A stretch of 64,000 nucleotides of DNA. Origin: Flexivirga alba (lineage in GTDB: Bacteria > Actinomycetota > Actinomycetes > Actinomycetales > Dermatophilaceae). Below, piece after piece: positions 25,353-32,986 of this stretch. The number at the start of each line of letters is the position of its first letter. The first letter of the stretch is position 1. The notes beneath the pieces were generated by a model. The model was not told the origin of the DNA, made no database searches, and worked only from the letters and a program-made list of their open reading frames with translations. The stretch lies in assembly GCF_042661025.1 (NCBI RefSeq), contig NZ_JBHSWH010000001.1:3658001-3722000 (forward strand), in the 5' to 3' direction. A program made the translations under genes and the position numbers.

Positions 25353-25395
25353 GGTCAATACTCAGCACCCGTTGTAGCGGCTATCGCACCGATAG
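25353..25395 (-). promoter_or_regulatory. Perfect regulatory dyad plus -35 element upstream of the binding-protein gene
   Basis: CTATCGCACCGATAG (25381-25395) is a perfect 6-3-6 dyad. With flanking GG/CC the symmetry extends to 8-3-8 (25379-25397). On the minus strand it is followed by 22 bp and then TTGACC (25358-25353). The binding-protein gene starts 136 bp further on. The region 25218-25414 has no gene. Confidence 0.6.
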
Positions 25396-25414
25396 CCCTA
25401 CGAACGCGCGGTGT

Positions 25415-26071
25415 TCAGCGATAGGTGACTGCGCTGTCGTCGAGGTGGCAATGATCGTTGAAGCCGATCAGGGAGGTACCGGACCGCCCCACGACCAGCT
25501 TCGTGACGCCCGAGTTGACGGCGACCCTGTTGAGCGCGAGCCACTGGGGGAAGCCGCCGTCGAGGAGTCGCGCGGCCACCCACGCGATGGCACCGGCACT
25601 TGAAAAGACGACCACAGTCTGCCCGGCGCCGATACCGTCGACCGCCGCCGAAAGTGCGCTGTCGACGCGCGCGGTGAAATGGCCGAACGTCTCCGGATAG
25701 TCCTCGTCGTGTATGCCGGAAGCCCAACGGGCAGAGGCACGTTCGAGAAGCCGTTGGAAGGTGCGCGGGTCGGTGAGGCCATCAGGGTGGGCCGCCTCCG
25801 GGTCGGCCGCCAGGAGGCTGCCAGTGTCGAACTCGTTCCATTGCGGGTCGACCACGGCAGACGTGGTCCAGCCTGCGCTGCGGGCGGCTGCTCCGGCTGT
25901 CTGCCGTTGACGGGTCATGGCACCGGTGATGACCCGGTCGGGAATCAGGCCACGGCTGCTGAGTGCGGCGCCGAGGGTCCAACTCTGCTCGACGCCGCGC
26001 GAGGAAAGTCGGTCATAGTCATGGGTGCCGAAGGACGCCTGTCCGTGCCGCACCAGAAGGACAACGCTCAT
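25415..26071 (-). CDS. Histidine phosphatase family protein (phosphoglycerate mutase-like)
   Basis: 218 residues with the phosphohistidine motif LLVRHGQASFG at residues 5-15, a second catalytic region VITGAMTRQRQTA and the late FSSAGAIAWVAAR in which the usual SHG is replaced by SSAG. It is a cytosolic phosphomonoesterase of unknown substrate. The loss of the second His of the SHGG motif is unusual and could reduce activity. It is leftward with no obvious link to the catabolic island apart from position. Confidence 0.85.
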   Translation of the reverse strand: MSVVLLVRHGQASFGTHDYDRLSSRGVEQSWTLGAALSSRGLIPDRVITGAMTRQRQTAGAAARSAGWTTSAVVDPQWNEFDTGSLLAADPEAAHPDGLTDPRTFQRLLERASARWASGIHDEDYPETFGHFTARVDSALSAAVDGIGAGQTVVVFSSAGAIAWVAARLLDGGFPQWLALNRVAVNSGVTKLVVGRSGTSLIGFNDHCHLDDSAVTYR

Positions 26072-26116
26072 GCGGCGGAGGGTAGCCGCAACATCACGGT
26101 CGCCGCTCCGCCGGCG

Positions 26117-26518
26117 CTAGCGGCCCTCACTCGGAGACAGGCAGAACGAGTGGGTCGTCAAGCAGAACGGATGGCCGGCAGGGTCGAGCATCACCCGCCA
26201 TACGTCGGGGGCGGGTTGCGTCAGCGCGACCTCGGCGCCCAGGTCGACAGCTGATCGCACCGCGGCGTCGAGCTCGGCCACGCAGACGTCGAGATGTATT
26301 TGCTGCTGTTGCGGTCCATCCGGCCACACCGGCGGCGTGTAGTTGTCGACCTGCATCATCGTCACCGAGAACGATCCGTCCGCCAGCACGATCAGCGACC
26401 GGTCGGGGCGGCTCATGGCCTCGGTCATTCCCAGCAGCGACCCGTAGAACCGGGCCAGCCGCTCGGCATCGGGACAATCGAGGGAAATGGAAGCAAGGCG
26501 ACCGATGGGTGTGCTCAC
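26117..26518 (-). CDS. VOC (glyoxalase/bleomycin-resistance fold) family protein
   Basis: About 133 residues with paired beta-alpha-beta-beta-beta modules: IGRLASISLDCPDAERLARFYGSLLGM at the start and DPAGHPFCL near the end. This resembles the glyoxalase-like dioxygenase superfamily. I prefer the GTG at 26518, preceded at distance by GGAG. In-frame ATGs at 26530 and 26554 are possible, the last almost touching the dyad at 26568. The function is undefined. Members include isomerases, lyases and binding proteins. Confidence 0.75.
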   Translation of the reverse strand: MSTPIGRLASISLDCPDAERLARFYGSLLGMTEAMSRPDRSLIVLADGSFSVTMMQVDNYTPPVWPDGPQQQQIHLDVCVAELDAAVRSAVDLGAEVALTQPAPDVWRVMLDPAGHPFCLTTHSFCLSPSEGR

Positions 26519-26567
26519 CTGACGGATCATCCACTCCGGCAACGACATTCGCAACGACTGGGCGGGA

Positions 26568-26582
26568 CTATCGGCGCGATAG
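26568..26582. promoter_or_regulatory. Perfect regulatory dyad between VOC gene and bioY operon
   Basis: CTATCGGCGCGATAG is a perfect 6-3-6 dyad of the CTATCG-N3-CGATAG type. It lies 112 bp upstream of bioY and about 50 bp upstream of the preferred VOC start. No TTGAC hexamer occurs at the 22-bp distance on either side, so the promoter arrangement differs from the other three copies. Confidence 0.5.
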
Positions 26583-26694
26583 GGCTCGACGGAGTGCTGA
26601 CTCCCCTGCGGCCTGTTGTAATGAGCGAGCGGGCAGCCATGCGCAACTGTGCGGGTGTCGGCTTTCCCTGACGCGAATACACGGAGGTCTCAAT

Positions 26695-27282
26695 ATGTCC
26701 CACAGTTCGGTGCTCGATAGCCGGCCGCCGTTGGTTCTCGCTGACTTCTTCGCGAACACCAGGTTGCGCAATGCCCTGCTGGTCGTGGGTGGCGCAGCCC
26801 TCACCGGGCTCGCAGCGCAGATCGCCTTCCCCGTCCCCGGTTCTCCCGTTCCGGTGACCGGGCAGACGTTCGCGGCACTGGTCGTCGGATCCAGTCTCGG
26901 CATGCGACGCGGCGTGGTCTCGATGCTGCTCTACCTCGGTGCCGGCATGGTCGGTGTGCCGTGGTTCGCCGAAGGATCGTCGGGCTTCGCGATGCCGACA
27001 CTGGGTTACATCATCGGGTTCGTTGTCGCTGCCGCGGTCGTCGGTGCGCTCGCCACCCGCGGCGCCGACCGGTCACCGATCAAGATGGCCGGAGCCATGC
27101 TTGCCGGCAATCTCGCGATCTACGCCGTTGCGTTGCCCTATCTCGCGTTCTCCCTGCACATCGGCCTGTCCGACGCCTTCGATCTCGGAATGCGCAACTA
27201 CCTCTTCGGCGACCTGCTCAAGGTGGCGCTGGCGGCAGGTTGCCTGCCCGCCGTCTGGCAACTGATCCAGCGCAAGCACTGA
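26695..27282 (+). CDS. bioY: Biotin transporter BioY
   Basis: S-component of an ECF-type biotin transporter, or solitary biotin importer, in the membrane. The 195 residues have about six helices with FPVPGSPVPVTGQTFAALVVGSSLG, the conserved BioY signature, near residues 44-68, and AGMVGVPWFAEGS. ATG 26695 has GGAGG about 8 bases upstream. No EcfA/EcfT genes are adjacent. It leads an operon with an acyl-CoA dehydrogenase, SDR and MaoC hydratase. Together with the dyad upstream, this suggests biotin uptake matched to the biotin-dependent carboxylase of the island. Confidence 0.93.
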   Translation: MSHSSVLDSRPPLVLADFFANTRLRNALLVVGGAALTGLAAQIAFPVPGSPVPVTGQTFAALVVGSSLGMRRGVVSMLLYLGAGMVGVPWFAEGSSGFAMPTLGYIIGFVVAAAVVGALATRGADRSPIKMAGAMLAGNLAIYAVALPYLAFSLHIGLSDAFDLGMRNYLFGDLLKVALAAGCLPAVWQLIQRKH

Positions 27283-27337
27283 CACCGGGTCGACGCCGCA
27301 CCGGTTCGACGCCGACATACGAGTAAGGAGACGCCTG

Positions 27338-28489
27338 ATGGATCTGTCGTTGACTCCGGACCAGGTGGAGTTCCGCAAGCTGGCGCGTGAGTTCCTCGAG
27401 ACCGAGGTCGTGCCGCACCGGCAGGAGTGGGACCGGGTGGAGGCGATCGACCCGAAGATCATCCCGATGATCGGTGAGATCGGCTTCCTCGGCCTCACCA
27501 TCCCGGAGGAGTACGGCGGACTGGGCGGCGACTACGTCACCTATTGCGTCGGGATGGAAGAACTCGGACGCGCCGATTCCTCCGTGCGTGGTGTGGTGTC
27601 CGTGTCGGCCGGCCTGGTCGGAAAGAGCATCCTGGCATTCGGTAGCGAGGAACAGAAACACGCTTGGCTGCCCGGGATCGCGACGGGCACGAAGATCGGT
27701 TGCTTCGGGCTGACCGAGCCGGACAACGGGTCGGACCCGGCGCACCTACGGACCCGGGCTCGCCGGGACGGCGATGACTGGGTGATCAACGGGTCGAAGA
27801 TCTTCATCACCAACGCGACGATCGCGGACATCGCGCTGGTGTTCGCCCGCACCGGACCGGAGGACGGTGCCCGCGGCATCTCCGCGTTCCTCGTCCCCAC
27901 CGACTCCCCCGGGTTCGAGCGCACCATCATCCACGGGAAACTCGGCCTGCGCGGCCAGGCCACCGCAGAGCTGTCGTTCGACAACGTCCGTGTCCCCGGC
28001 AGTGCGCTGCTCGGCGAGGAGGGACGCGGCTTCAAGTACGCGATGGCGGCCCTCGACAAGGGGCGGATCTCCATCGCCGCCGCATGCGTCGGCATCATCC
28101 AGGCTTCGTTGGAGGCCTCGGTGGACTACGCCAAATCTCGTCACCAGTTCGGCAAGCCGATCGCGTCATACCAACTCGTGCAGGAGATGATCGCGGACAT
28201 GTCGGTGGACGCCGACGCGGCCCGGCTGATGACCTGGCGCGCCGCAGACCTGCTGGAGCGCGGTGAACCTTTCTCGGTCGCGGCGTCCAAGGCCAAGCTG
28301 TTCGCTTCCGAGGCAGCGGTCAAGGCATCGAATCTCGCGATCCAGGTGTATGGCGGATACGGGTTCATCGACGAATACCCGGTGCAGAAGCTGATGCGGG
28401 ACGCGCGGGTGATGACGCTCTACGAAGGCACCACCCAGATCCAGAAGCTCATCATCGGCCGCAGCGAAACCGGCATCTCCGCGTTCTGA
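27338..28489 (+). CDS. Acyl-CoA dehydrogenase (short/medium-chain type)
   Basis: 383 residues of the standard FAD acyl-CoA dehydrogenase fold: FGLTEPDNGSDPAHLRT (FAD/substrate loop), KIFITNA, RHQFGKPIASYQ and QVYGGYGFIDEYPV. The C-terminal catalytic Glu is in YEGTTQIQK. It differs clearly from the ACAD11-like enzyme at 427. It starts 55 bp after bioY and is followed after 14 bp by an SDR and a MaoC hydratase. Together these cover dehydrogenation, hydration and 3-hydroxyacyl oxidation of a beta-oxidation round. Confidence 0.93.
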   Translation: MDLSLTPDQVEFRKLAREFLETEVVPHRQEWDRVEAIDPKIIPMIGEIGFLGLTIPEEYGGLGGDYVTYCVGMEELGRADSSVRGVVSVSAGLVGKSILAFGSEEQKHAWLPGIATGTKIGCFGLTEPDNGSDPAHLRTRARRDGDDWVINGSKIFITNATIADIALVFARTGPEDGARGISAFLVPTDSPGFERTIIHGKLGLRGQATAELSFDNVRVPGSALLGEEGRGFKYAMAALDKGRISIAAACVGIIQASLEASVDYAKSRHQFGKPIASYQLVQEMIADMSVDADAARLMTWRAADLLERGEPFSVAASKAKLFASEAAVKASNLAIQVYGGYGFIDEYPVQKLMRDARVMTLYEGTTQIQKLIIGRSETGISAF

Positions 28490-28503
28490 AAGGACCCCTG
28501 TCA

Positions 28504-29241
28504 ATGAACCCACTTCTCCAGGGCAAGGTCGCTGTGGTCACGGGCGGCGCGCAAGGCATTGGGTTGGCGATCGCCCAGCTGTTCAGCGAGCACGGTGCGA
28601 TTGTCGTGATCGCAGACCTGCAGCTCGAAGCCGCCGAGAAGGCAGCCGCGAGCTTGCCAGGGTCTGCGAGCGGATTCGCCTGTGACGTAGCCCAATTGGA
28701 TCAAGTGGAGGCGCTCCTCGCCATGGTGCGAGACACCCACGGATCCCTGGACGTATTGGTGAACAACGCCGGTCTGACACGCGATGCGACGATGCGCAAG
28801 ATGGCCCCAGAGGACTTCGATCTGGTCCTACAGGTCAATCTGCGCGGCACGTGGAACGGCGTGCGCACCGCGGCAGGGATCATGCGCGACCAGGGCCACG
28901 GCGCGATCGTGAACCTGTCCTCGATCTCCGGCAAGGTCGGCTTCGCCGGGCAGACCAACTACTCCGCAGCAAAGGCCGGGATCGTCGGGCTGACCAAGGC
29001 TGCGGCGAAGGAGGTCGCCTTCAAGAACGTCCGGGTGAATGCCGTGCAACCGGGCCTGATTCGCACCGCGATGACCGAGGCTATGCCCGAGCGGATCTGG
29101 GACCAGAAGCTGGCAGACATCCCGCTGAGCCGGGCAGGCGAGCCGGACGAGGTTGCCTCCGCGGTGCTGTTCCTGGCGAGTGACCTGTCGTCATACATGA
29201 CGGGCACGGTCCTCGAAGTCACCGGCGGACGACACATCTGA
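28504..29241 (+). CDS. SDR, FabG/3-hydroxyacyl-CoA dehydrogenase-like
   Basis: 245-residue FabG-like SDR with TGGAQGIG, NNAGLTRD, NLSSISGKVG, catalytic YSAAKAG and VLEVTGGRHI at the C-terminus. It lies between an acyl-CoA dehydrogenase and a MaoC hydratase and overlaps the latter's start by one base (TGATG). A role as 3-hydroxyacyl-CoA (R-specific) dehydrogenase or 3-oxoacyl reductase fits. The direction cannot be told from sequence. Confidence 0.9.
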   Translation: MNPLLQGKVAVVTGGAQGIGLAIAQLFSEHGAIVVIADLQLEAAEKAAASLPGSASGFACDVAQLDQVEALLAMVRDTHGSLDVLVNNAGLTRDATMRKMAPEDFDLVLQVNLRGTWNGVRTAAGIMRDQGHGAIVNLSSISGKVGFAGQTNYSAAKAGIVGLTKAAAKEVAFKNVRVNAVQPGLIRTAMTEAMPERIWDQKLADIPLSRAGEPDEVASAVLFLASDLSSYMTGTVLEVTGGRHI

Positions 29242-29714
29242 TGGGAAGCCGCATGCGATCGTTCGCCACTATCGCCGATGTCGAAGCAGCCGTGGGCGCC
29301 CACCTCGGTCACTCCGACTGGCACCACATCACCCAGGAGATGATCGACACCTTCGCCGACGTGACCGGTGACCATCAGTGGATCCACGTTGATGTCGAAC
29401 GAGCGCGCGGCGGGCCCTTCCGGACGCCGATCGCGCACGGCTATCTCACGCTCTCCCTCACCTCGATGCTCGCCGGGCAGGTATGCCGATTCGACGGCAT
29501 GCGGATGGTGGTCAACTACGGCGCGGACCGGGCCAGATTCCCGGCCCCGGTCCCGGTGGGTTCGTGGATTCGGGCGGGCGTCGAGCTGTCGTCGATCCGG
29601 TCGACGCCGCGCGGACACCAGGTCACCAGTCGCGTCACGGTCGACATCAAGGACGGTGACCGTCCCGCATGTGTCATCGACCGGATCACGCTGCTGGTGC
29701 CGGACATCGAGTGA
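29241..29714 (+). CDS. MaoC-family enoyl-CoA hydratase (R-specific type)
   Basis: 157-residue hot-dog fold protein with the hydratase catalytic pattern: an Asp in VTGDHQWIHVD, then FRTPIAHGYLTLSL. It converts enoyl-CoA to (R)-3-hydroxyacyl-CoA in characterised relatives, which would feed the adjacent FabG-like SDR. The ATG shares its A with the last base of the SDR stop. It ends the bioY operon and converges with the LIP-family hydrolase. Confidence 0.9.
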   Translation: MGSRMRSFATIADVEAAVGAHLGHSDWHHITQEMIDTFADVTGDHQWIHVDVERARGGPFRTPIAHGYLTLSLTSMLAGQVCRFDGMRMVVNYGADRARFPAPVPVGSWIRAGVELSSIRSTPRGHQVTSRVTVDIKDGDRPACVIDRITLLVPDIE

Positions 29715-29753
29715 TCGGCACGTTCAGCGGCCATGCATCACCGCGCCTGCGTC

Positions 29754-29784
29754 CCGCTCAGCCGGATGACCCGCCCCTGAGCGG
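29754..29784. terminator. Weak inverted repeat between convergent genes
   Basis: Perfect 8-bp arms CCGCTCAG (29754-29761) and CTGAGCGG (29777-29784) with a 15-base loop lie between the MaoC stop and the end of the lipase gene, covering the lipase stop codon. No T tract follows, so a terminator role is only possible. Confidence 0.3.
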
Positions 29785-31083
29785 CCTGCCGCGGAAGACC
29801 CTGACACACACGCGCAACATCCGAACACCGTTGCGCAACCTGCGTATCGGCGCGAGCACGCTGCGTACCGTGGTGGTCGACGACCCGATCTCCGGGACGC
29901 CGGCGATACGGTCGGTGAGCCACCCGAGCACCAACGGCCCAGACACGATGTGCAGCAGGAAGTGCTCGCTCAGTCGGTCTCGAACGTAGGTCACCTGCGC
30001 CCCGTGAGCGGTCAATTCGTCGACCATGCGATCCACTCCCGCTACCGGGACGATCTGGTCATGTACCGCCTGCATCACCAGCAATGGCATCGCCGGCCTG
30101 CCGCGACCGGGCCGGATGTCGGCAAAGACCGCCTGCATGTCGGGCAGCTCCAGGAACGTCGAGACCGAAACGTCGAGGTGCTTGCCGAAGTCCCTGAACG
30201 CCATACGCATGATCGCCTGCTGGGTCGGCCAGGAAATCGCCTTATCGAGTAGGGCCTGTCCGGGTAGGTCGACGTGCTCGTCGACCAGTGCTCGCATCGT
30301 GGGGTAGCTGCGGGTGAGTCCGGCAATGACCAGACCCGCGAGCCCGGAGAAGAGATGACCGTTGGCGCGCCGGAAGACCAGCTCGGGATCTCCGACAGGA
30401 GAACCCAACACGGCTCCGACGGTGTGCAGCTCGGGTGCGTAGTCAGCGGCCAGCTCAGCGGCCCATGACGTCGCCCAGCCGCCGCCCGAATAGCCCCAGA
30501 ATGCCACCGCCGACCGTGCGGTGAGATCGAATCCACCGTGCCGAACCGCGGCCCGCACTCCGTCCAATGCGCAATGCCCCGCTTCGCGTGGTGCACCCCA
30601 ATTGCCTTGAGCCCCCTCATGATCCGGAACCGACACCACCCAACCCTGCGCAAGGGCGTTGGCGATCAATAGCAGTTCGAGCTGGACCACTTCTCCAGTC
30701 GTCGGTGCACGGTGCCGAAGGCTGTATGACGGGAACGCCTCAGGCGCCAGCGAGTCGATCGCGCACTGGAAGGACAGAATCGGCCGCTCCTGGGTCGGGG
30801 CAGCATCGGGTGCAACCAGCACCGTCGTGCAGGTCGTCGCAGGCTCACCATGCATGTCCGCCGTGCGGTAGAGCAGCTGAACAGCTTTGGCGTGCAACGG
30901 AATCCGCCCCAGGAAGGCAACCGTGACGTCTCGGCTGCGCAACGGCGTGCCCGGTCCCGCGAACTCCCATCCAGTCGGTGGCTCGCGAAACGGATCCACG
31001 GCAGGGCGCACCGGCGCCACATGGCGCTCGTCGGTGTGGTCCGTCGCTCCTGACCACTCAGTGGGTCCGGCTGCGGTTGTCAT
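29758..31083 (-). CDS. LIP-family lipase/esterase (alpha/beta hydrolase), no signal peptide seen
   Basis: 441 residues resembling the secretory-lipase (LIP) family: LLIANALAQGWVVSVPDHEGAQG, nucleophile elbow GYSGGGWA, VLGSPVGDPE, LLVMQAVHDQIVP with the catalytic Asp, and a His in SEHFLLHIV. Characterised relatives are secreted. Here the N-terminus (MTTAAGPTEWSGATDH) is polar with no signal peptide. The ATG at 31083 overlaps the GH15 stop as ATGA. Longer in-frame N-termini run through the GH15 gene and are shadows. The substrate is unknown. Confidence 0.82.
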   Translation of the reverse strand: MTTAAGPTEWSGATDHTDERHVAPVRPAVDPFREPPTGWEFAGPGTPLRSRDVTVAFLGRIPLHAKAVQLLYRTADMHGEPATTCTTVLVAPDAAPTQERPILSFQCAIDSLAPEAFPSYSLRHRAPTTGEVVQLELLLIANALAQGWVVSVPDHEGAQGNWGAPREAGHCALDGVRAAVRHGGFDLTARSAVAFWGYSGGGWATSWAAELAADYAPELHTVGAVLGSPVGDPELVFRRANGHLFSGLAGLVIAGLTRSYPTMRALVDEHVDLPGQALLDKAISWPTQQAIMRMAFRDFGKHLDVSVSTFLELPDMQAVFADIRPGRGRPAMPLLVMQAVHDQIVPVAGVDRMVDELTAHGAQVTYVRDRLSEHFLLHIVSGPLVLGWLTDRIAGVPEIGSSTTTVRSVLAPIRRLRNGVRMLRVCVRVFRGRPLRGGSSG

Positions 31084-32903
31084 CTCGTGGGAACCCCCGG
31101 GTGCCGGATGGGTTCGTGGCTTCCATGTCCCCGCCCGGCGTGCAACTGGAGTCCGCTGGTGACCAGGGCGAAGTGGCTGAACGCCTGTGGGGTGTTGCCC
31201 AGTTGGCGCTTGCCGGCCGGATCCCACTCCTCGCTGAGTAGCCCGACGTCGTTGCGCAGGTCGAGCAATCGCTCGAAGAGTCCGATGGCGTCGGTCTGCC
31301 GGCCGGCCAGATGCAGCGCGTCGACCATCCAGAACGAACAGGCCAGGAAAAGGCCCTCCCCGCCGGGCAAGCCGTCGTCGGATTCGGCGTTCTGGTAGCG
31401 CAGCACCAGGCCGCCCTGAGTCAGCTCCCGCTGGATCGCGTCGATGGTGCCGAGCATCCGCGGGTCGTCGCCCGGCAGGAATCCCACGCGCGGGATGATC
31501 AGCACGCTGGCGTCGAGCGCGGTGGCGCCATACGACTGCACGAACGTGTTGCGATCCTGGTCGAAACCGTGCGCCAGGACGTCGGCGTGGATGGTGTCGC
31601 GCAACGCTTCCCATCGGTCGGCAGGCCCGTGCAGTGTCGGGTGGCGGCGGACAGCTTTCGCCATCCGGTCGGTCGCCACCCAGGCCATCACCTTCGAGTG
31701 CGTGAAGTGCCGCCGCGGCCCGCGCACCTCCCACAACCCGTTGTCGGTCTGGTCCCAGATGGTCTCCAGGTGTTCCATCAGCGCGACCTGCAGGTCCCAC
31801 GCATCCTCCGTGGCCGCCAGGCCGGACTCGCGGGCCAGCGCGAGCCCATCGAGGGTCTCGCCCCACACGTCGAGCTGGAGCTGATCTGCAGCGGCGTTGC
31901 CGACCCGCACGGGTGACGAATTCTGATAGCCCCGAAGCCAATCCAGCTCGCTCTCCGGCAGCCGGCGAGTCCCGTCCACGCCATACATGATCTGCAGGTC
32001 GGCCGGGTCGCCGGCGACGGCACGCAGCAACCACTCACGCCACGCTTTCGCCTCGTCGAGGTAACCACCGGCGATCAGCGCCTGCAACGTGTATGTCGAG
32101 TCCCGCAACCAGCAATAGCGGTAGTCCCAGTTGCGTGGGCCACCGACTTGCTCCGGCAGCGATGTCGTCGCGGCGGCGACGATCCCGCCGGTCGGTTGGT
32201 AGGTCAGTGCCTTCAAGGTCAGCAACGAGCGCCGGACCGCGTCGCGATAGCGACCACTCAGGTCGTGGCCGCGGCCGCACCACTCTTTCCAATAGGTGAA
32301 CGTATCCCGCAAGGCCTGCTCTGCGTCGACCGGCCGCGGGTGTCGCTCGTAGCTCGCCGACCAGGTCAGGACAAACGGAACCCGGTCGCCCGCAGACACG
32401 GTGAAGTCCGCGACGGTCGACCACTCATGACCGCTCGTGGGCGCGGGTGTTCGCAGCCGGACCGCGTCGGGACCGGCAACCGCGAGCAACTGGTCGCCGT
32501 CCTGATGCACCCAGGGCCGGACCCTGCCGTAGTCGAAGCGCAGCGTGAGCTCGCCATGCATCTGCACGCTCCCGCTGACGCCCTCGACGATCCGGACGAT
32601 GTCGGGCGCCTGCCCGCGTGGCGGCATGAAGTCGATGACACGCACGGTGCCCTGCGTGTTCTCCCACTCGGTCTCCAGGACGAGCGTGTCCTCGACATAC
32701 CGCCTGCGGGTGCACGTCCCTCCGCCGGCCGGCGCCAGGAGCCAGCGTCCGGCCTCCGGTCCGTCCAGCAGGGCGGCAAAGCAGGCGGGCGAGTCGAATC
32801 GTGGCAGGCACAGCCAGTCCACCGAGCCCTCGTTGCTGATCAGGGCGGCCGTCTGCAGGTCCCCGACGATTGCGTAGTCCTCGATCCGCGCCATGATTCG
32901 CAT
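31080..32903 (-). CDS. GH15 family glycoside hydrolase (glucoamylase/trehalase-like)
   Basis: 607-residue cytosolic GH15 protein. N-terminal beta-sandwich: IEDYAIVGDLQTAALISNEGSVDWLCLPRFDSPACFAALL. (alpha/alpha)6 barrel: WDYRYCWLRDSTYTLQALI near residue 262, and a late LLSEEWDPAGKRQLGNTPQAFSH region holding the second acidic residue. This subgroup includes the mycobacterial trehalase and bacterial glucoamylase-like enzymes. The start at 32903 could also be ATG 32894. It is translationally coupled to the LIP-family hydrolase. No signal peptide is present, so an intracellular alpha-glucoside is the likely target. Confidence 0.9.
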   Translation of the reverse strand: MRIMARIEDYAIVGDLQTAALISNEGSVDWLCLPRFDSPACFAALLDGPEAGRWLLAPAGGGTCTRRRYVEDTLVLETEWENTQGTVRVIDFMPPRGQAPDIVRIVEGVSGSVQMHGELTLRFDYGRVRPWVHQDGDQLLAVAGPDAVRLRTPAPTSGHEWSTVADFTVSAGDRVPFVLTWSASYERHPRPVDAEQALRDTFTYWKEWCGRGHDLSGRYRDAVRRSLLTLKALTYQPTGGIVAAATTSLPEQVGGPRNWDYRYCWLRDSTYTLQALIAGGYLDEAKAWREWLLRAVAGDPADLQIMYGVDGTRRLPESELDWLRGYQNSSPVRVGNAAADQLQLDVWGETLDGLALARESGLAATEDAWDLQVALMEHLETIWDQTDNGLWEVRGPRRHFTHSKVMAWVATDRMAKAVRRHPTLHGPADRWEALRDTIHADVLAHGFDQDRNTFVQSYGATALDASVLIIPRVGFLPGDDPRMLGTIDAIQRELTQGGLVLRYQNAESDDGLPGGEGLFLACSFWMVDALHLAGRQTDAIGLFERLLDLRNDVGLLSEEWDPAGKRQLGNTPQAFSHFALVTSGLQLHAGRGHGSHEPIRHPGVPTR

Positions 32904-32986
32904 GTTGCCACACCATCTCGAGAGGACCGCGGCCGAACCGGTTTAGGGTCGGGGCGACGAGTACTTCACCGCCGGAAGGAAATCGG

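Noticed and set aside
26583..26694. 22-bp TTGAC element for the bioY-side dyad
   Set aside because: Positions 26605-26610 read CCTGCG. The nearest resemblance (CTGACT at 26597) is at 14 bp, so the promoter rule of the other three dyads does not hold here.
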